Assembly: GCF_000960475.2 (NCBI RefSeq)
Contig: NZ_JZDQ02000010.1
Coordinates: forward strand, 103,935-167,934
Direction: 5' to 3'
Source: Nocardioides luteus
Lineage (GTDB): Bacteria; Actinomycetota; Actinomycetes; Propionibacteriales; Nocardioidaceae
Length of the DNA: 64,000 nucleotides
Within the stretch, counting starts at the first letter, position 1. Every line of letters begins with the position of its first letter. Made by a program: the position numbers and the translations under genes. Below are positions 60,895 to 64,000 of the stretch, in pieces. Under the pieces are notes generated by a model. That model made no database searches. It had not been told where the DNA came from and saw only the letters and a list, made by a program, of their open reading frames with translations.

Positions 60895-60902
60895 CCAGCT
60901 GC

Positions 60903-62024
60903 CTAGGGCTGGATCGACAGGAACAGGAACGACGCCAGCAGGACCAGGTGGACGAACCCCTGGAGGGCGTAGACGCGGCCCTGGACGACGGTCAGTCCGG
61001 TGACGAAGACGGTGATGACCAGGAGCACGATCTGGGTGGGCTCGAGGCCGAGCACGAGGGGGCCGCTGAGCCAGATCATCGCGACGGCGATGGCGGGGAT
61101 GGTGAGGCCGATCGAGGCCATCGCCGAGCCGTAGGCGAGGTTGAGGCTGGTCTGCACGTGGTCGCGCGCCGCGTTGCGGACCGCGGCGATGGACTCCGGC
61201 GCGAGGACGAGAAGGGCGATCACGACGCCGACGACCGCGTAGGGGAACCCGAGCCGCTCGACGGTGCTCTCGATCGTGGGGGAGAGGACTTTGGCCAGGC
61301 CGACCACCGAGACCAGCGAGATCAGCAGCAGAGCCAGGCTGAGGCCGGCCTCGCCGGCCGAGGGCGGGTCGGCGTGGCCGTCCTCGTCGAGGTCGACCAG
61401 CCCGGTCATCCGGCCGTGCTCGTCGCTGGTGACGGGGAGGAAGAAGTCGCGGTGGCGGACGGTCTGGGTGAAGAGGAAGGCGACGTAGAGCGCCAGCGAC
61501 GCGATGGCGGCGAAGGCGAGCTGCGAGGGTGAGTACTGGGGGCCCTGCGCCGACGTCGTGAACGTCGGCAGCACCAGGGTCAGGCCGGCGAGCGCGATGA
61601 CCGTGGCGACGGCGGATCCGGTACCGGCGGCGTTGAAGCTGACCAGACCGTGCTTGAGGGCGCCGACCATCAACGAGAGCCCGACGATGCCGTTGAGGGT
61701 GATCATCACCGCGGCGAAGACGGTGTCGCGCGCATAGGTGCTGGTGTTGTCGCCGCCGCTGGTCATCAGCATCACGATCAGGCCGACCTCGATGACGGTG
61801 ACCGCGATCGCGAGGATCAGCGAACCGAACGGCTCACCGACCTTGTGGGCGACGACCTCGGCGTGGTGGACCGCACCGAGAACCGCTCCGATCAGCACCG
61901 CCGCCACCACGGCGAGGACCGCCCAGTGGTCGTGGCGGAACCACGCGAAGACCAGCACCACCACCGCGAGGATCGGCACGACCACTGACCACTGCAGGCG
62001 GCCCCGGACCGCTGGTGCGCTCAT
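60903..62024 (-). CDS. Ca2+/H+ antiporter (CaCA/ChaA-like)
   Basis: A 373-residue membrane protein with about 11 helices in two homologous halves, as in cation/proton exchangers. The alpha-repeat motifs are GEPFGSLILAIAVTVIEVGL (about 61-80) and VLAPESIAAVRNAARDHVQT (about 250-269); the acidic residues there bind the cation. A cytoplasmic loop, DLDEDGHADPPSAGEA, is acidic. ATG 62024 has TAGGGT 6 nt upstream on the - strand. It is convergent with jetC, with 8 bp between stops. Probable substrate Ca2+, possibly Na+ or K+. Confidence 0.88.
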   Translation of the reverse strand: MSAPAVRGRLQWSVVVPILAVVVLVFAWFRHDHWAVLAVVAAVLIGAVLGAVHHAEVVAHKVGEPFGSLILAIAVTVIEVGLIVMLMTSGGDNTSTYARDTVFAAVMITLNGIVGLSLMVGALKHGLVSFNAAGTGSAVATVIALAGLTLVLPTFTTSAQGPQYSPSQLAFAAIASLALYVAFLFTQTVRHRDFFLPVTSDEHGRMTGLVDLDEDGHADPPSAGEAGLSLALLLISLVSVVGLAKVLSPTIESTVERLGFPYAVVGVVIALLVLAPESIAAVRNAARDHVQTSLNLAYGSAMASIGLTIPAIAVAMIWLSGPLVLGLEPTQIVLLVITVFVTGLTVVQGRVYALQGFVHLVLLASFLFLSIQP

Positions 62025-62090
62025 GGAGCGACCCTAACCCGGCGTGGGCCCGCTGCCGGGGTGCCCGACACGCGCTCGTAGCCTGAGGAC

Positions 62091-63881
62091 GTGCCCTCCA
62101 CCTACACCCCTCCGGCCGCGTTCAAGACCCGTCCCGACCTGCTGGGGAGGTTCGGCATGGTCGGCTCGACACACTGGCTGGCCACCGGCACCGCCCAGGC
62201 GGTGCTCGAGCGCGGAGGCAACGCCTTCGACGCCGTGGTGGCGGGCGGCTTCGTGCTGCACGTGGTCGAACCGCACCTCAACGGGCCTGGCGGTGACCTG
62301 GTCGGCATCTTCGCGCCCGCCGGCGGCGAGGCGACGGTGCTGATGGGCCAGGGGCCCGCTCCTGCGGGGGCGTCCGTGGAGCACATGCGTTCCGAGGGCC
62401 TCGATCTGGTCCCGGGCTCGGGTGCACTGGCGGCCGCGGTGCCCGGTGCGGTCGAGGCCTGGCTGATGCTGCTGCGCGACCACGGCACCTGGGAGCTGGG
62501 CGACGTGCTCGCCTATGCGGTCGACTACGCCCGCAACGGTCATCCGATCCTGGGCCGGGCGGTCTCCACGATCGCCACCGTGGCCGACCTGTTCCGCGAC
62601 CACTGGCCCACCTCGGCCGCGCACTGGCTCGTCGACGGCGAGCCGCCGGCACCCGACACGATGGTGCGCAACGAGGCCTACGCCACCGTGCTCGACCGCC
62701 TCGTGGCCGCCGGTGACGGCGCCGCGACCCGCGAGGAGCGCATCGACGCGGCGCGTGCCGCCTGGGGGAGCGGTTTCGTCGCCGAGGCGGTCGAACGGTT
62801 CGTACGCACCCCGCACCGGCACTCCTCCGGAACCGATCATTCCGGGGTGATCACGGCGGCCGACATGGCCGGGTTCTCGGCTGCGTACGAGACGCCGGTG
62901 ACGACCGAGTTCCGTGGCCACACGATCGCGAAGGCGGGACCGTGGACCCAGGGGCCGGTGCTCCTCCAGACGCTCAACCTGCTCGAGCCGCTCGACAATG
63001 CGCTGCTCGACCCGAGCAACCCCGAGGGTGCGCACACGATCCTGGAGGCGACCAAGCTCGCCTTCGCCGACCGCGACGCCCACTACGGCGACAACGCCGA
63101 TCCGGAGGTGATCGAGACCCTCCTCTCGAAGGAGTACGCCGCCACCCGCCGCCCCCTGATCGCCGACGTCGCCTCGACCGAGGTGAGGCCCGGTCTGGGC
63201 GCGACGGCCTTCCCGCCGCTGCGCGAGACCTACGACCCGGCCGCGGTCGCGTCCGGGGTCGGCGAGCCGACGGTCTCTCGCACGGGCGAGACCCGTGGCG
63301 ACACCTGCCACATCGACGTCGCCGACCGCTGGGGCAACATGATCGCGGTGACTCCGTCGGGTGGGTGGCTGCAGTCCTCGCCGACGATCCCCGAGCTCGG
63401 GTTCTGCCTCGGCACCCGGCTGCAGATGACCTGGCTGGAGCCGGGGCTTCCCTCGACACTCACCCCTGGGCGGCGGCCTCGCACCACCCTCACCCCGACC
63501 CTCGTCCTCCGCGACAGGCACGCCGTCGCTGCGCTCGGGTCGCCCGGTGGGGATCAGCAGGACCAGTGGCAGCTGCTCTATCTGCTGCGCACTCTTGTCG
63601 GTGGCTATTCACCGCAGGAGGCCATCGACGCACCCGCGCTCCACTCGACGTCGTTCCCGGGCTCGTTCTGGCCGCGCACCTGGGTTCCTGCCGGTGCGGT
63701 GCTCGAGGATCGGCTTGGTGCTCGCGTTGTCGAGGGGTTGCGATCTCGAGGTCACGTCGTGGAGCTCAGCGGGGACTGGTCTCTTGGTCGGCTCTCGGCG
63801 GTCACGCGGGATCCTGGGACCGGCACGCTCTCTGCTGCTGCTAATCCTCGGGGGGCGCAGGGGTACGCCGTCGGGCGGTAG
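62091..63881 (+). CDS. gamma-glutamyltransferase-family protein
   Basis: An Ntn hydrolase family member, 596 residues. HWLATGTAQAVLERGGNAFDAVVA opens the large subunit; GSGALAAAVPGAVEAWLMLL and AKAGPWTQGPVLLQTLNLLE are family motifs. The autoprocessing site reads GDTCHIDVADRWGNMIA, where Thr405 would be the nucleophile; the following residue is Cys406 instead of the usual Thr. No signal peptide is visible, unlike periplasmic GGTs, so it may be a cytoplasmic GGT-like amidase or acylase. GTG 62091 has TAGCCT 6 nt upstream. Confidence 0.85.
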   Translation: MPSTYTPPAAFKTRPDLLGRFGMVGSTHWLATGTAQAVLERGGNAFDAVVAGGFVLHVVEPHLNGPGGDLVGIFAPAGGEATVLMGQGPAPAGASVEHMRSEGLDLVPGSGALAAAVPGAVEAWLMLLRDHGTWELGDVLAYAVDYARNGHPILGRAVSTIATVADLFRDHWPTSAAHWLVDGEPPAPDTMVRNEAYATVLDRLVAAGDGAATREERIDAARAAWGSGFVAEAVERFVRTPHRHSSGTDHSGVITAADMAGFSAAYETPVTTEFRGHTIAKAGPWTQGPVLLQTLNLLEPLDNALLDPSNPEGAHTILEATKLAFADRDAHYGDNADPEVIETLLSKEYAATRRPLIADVASTEVRPGLGATAFPPLRETYDPAAVASGVGEPTVSRTGETRGDTCHIDVADRWGNMIAVTPSGGWLQSSPTIPELGFCLGTRLQMTWLEPGLPSTLTPGRRPRTTLTPTLVLRDRHAVAALGSPGGDQQDQWQLLYLLRTLVGGYSPQEAIDAPALHSTSFPGSFWPRTWVPAGAVLEDRLGARVVEGLRSRGHVVELSGDWSLGRLSAVTRDPGTGTLSAAANPRGAQGYAVGR

Positions 63882-63920
63882 GGTCGCTCGTCGGGCCGCC
63901 GGAGCTGCTGGGCGGGGGCG

Positions 63921-64000
63921 TGTCGAGACCCTGTGCGCCGGTGGTTGTCGAGACCACCCTTGAGGAAACCTCGGTTGGCGACTGTGTTTTCGGGTCAGGG
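63921..64000 (+). other. short repeats and small hairpins after the GGT gene
   Basis: TGTCGAGACC occurs twice (63921-63930, 63946-63955). GGTGGT (63940-63945) pairs with ACCACC (63953-63958), and GAGG/CCTC follows around AAA. These probably form a weak terminator. No further gene start is supported before the window ends. Confidence 0.3.

Noticed and set aside
60903..62024. JetD hidden downstream of jetC
   Set aside because: The gene there is on the other strand and encodes an 11-helix cation/proton antiporter with clear alpha-repeats; no TOPRIM motif is present in any frame examined.

Overview
The window is chromosomal DNA from a high-GC actinobacterium, most likely a member of the Nocardioidaceae (Nocardioides-like). 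GTG starts are frequent, many genes overlap by 4 bp, and many genes show a TANNNT-type -10 hexamer 6-8 nt before the start codon, the signature of leaderless transcription. The first 24 kb keeps the actinobacterial core order recN - steA/mctB - pyrG - nudix - xerD - parA - scpA - scpB - rluB - cmk - der, which I recall as the Rv1696-Rv1713 order of Mycobacterium tuberculosis.

1-24.5 kb (core, mostly + strand): recN tail; a SteA-MctB/SteB fusion; CTP synthase; SRPBCC protein and aminopeptidase N (- strand); NUDIX hydrolase; alanine dehydrogenase; XerD; a Ski2-like helicase; an orphan ParA with a small ribbon-helix-helix-like partner leading into the condensin genes scpA-scpB; RluB; a short threonyl-tRNA synthetase behind what looks like a ribosome-mediated threonine attenuator; an AraC regulator and a VOC protein; then tyrA-cmk-plsC-der.

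24.5-41.5 kb (accessory): a MarR/VOC divergent pair; gluconate permease and kinase with a GntR regulator; tRNA-Pro(GGG) with its own promoter and terminator; a putative zinc metalloprotein; a flavin monooxygenase with a GbsR-like repressor and a palindromic operator; a decayed stretch and a frameshifted lipoprotein gene; the RNA-polymerase-recycling helicase HelD; a secreted protein with an ArsR-type regulator; a LuxR/TPR regulator with a flavin monooxygenase; a membrane protein; a threonine-aldolase-like lyase.

41.6-47.5 kb: the most unusual locus. A compact five-gene operon encodes an HMA metallochaperone-like protein, a cysteine-desulfurase-like PLP enzyme, an unrecognised protein ending in a second HMA domain, a type III PLP decarboxylase, and a cysteine-synthase-like enzyme fused to a rhodanese. 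A convergent membrane protein with His/Met-rich segments lies beside it. This looks like an undescribed metal-linked (perhaps copper) amino-acid or sulfur chemistry pathway.

47.6-64 kb: a fructose PTS (HPr, FruA, FruK, FruR, with divergent EI); an SRPBCC protein; an L,D-transpeptidase lipoprotein; a JetA-JetB-JetC (MksFEB) SMC operon that lacks an adjacent jetD nuclease; a Ca2+/H+ antiporter; and a gamma-glutamyltransferase-family protein. A palindromic intergenic repeat occurs twice (19.1 and 47.6 kb). No CRISPR array, insertion sequence or prophage was seen.
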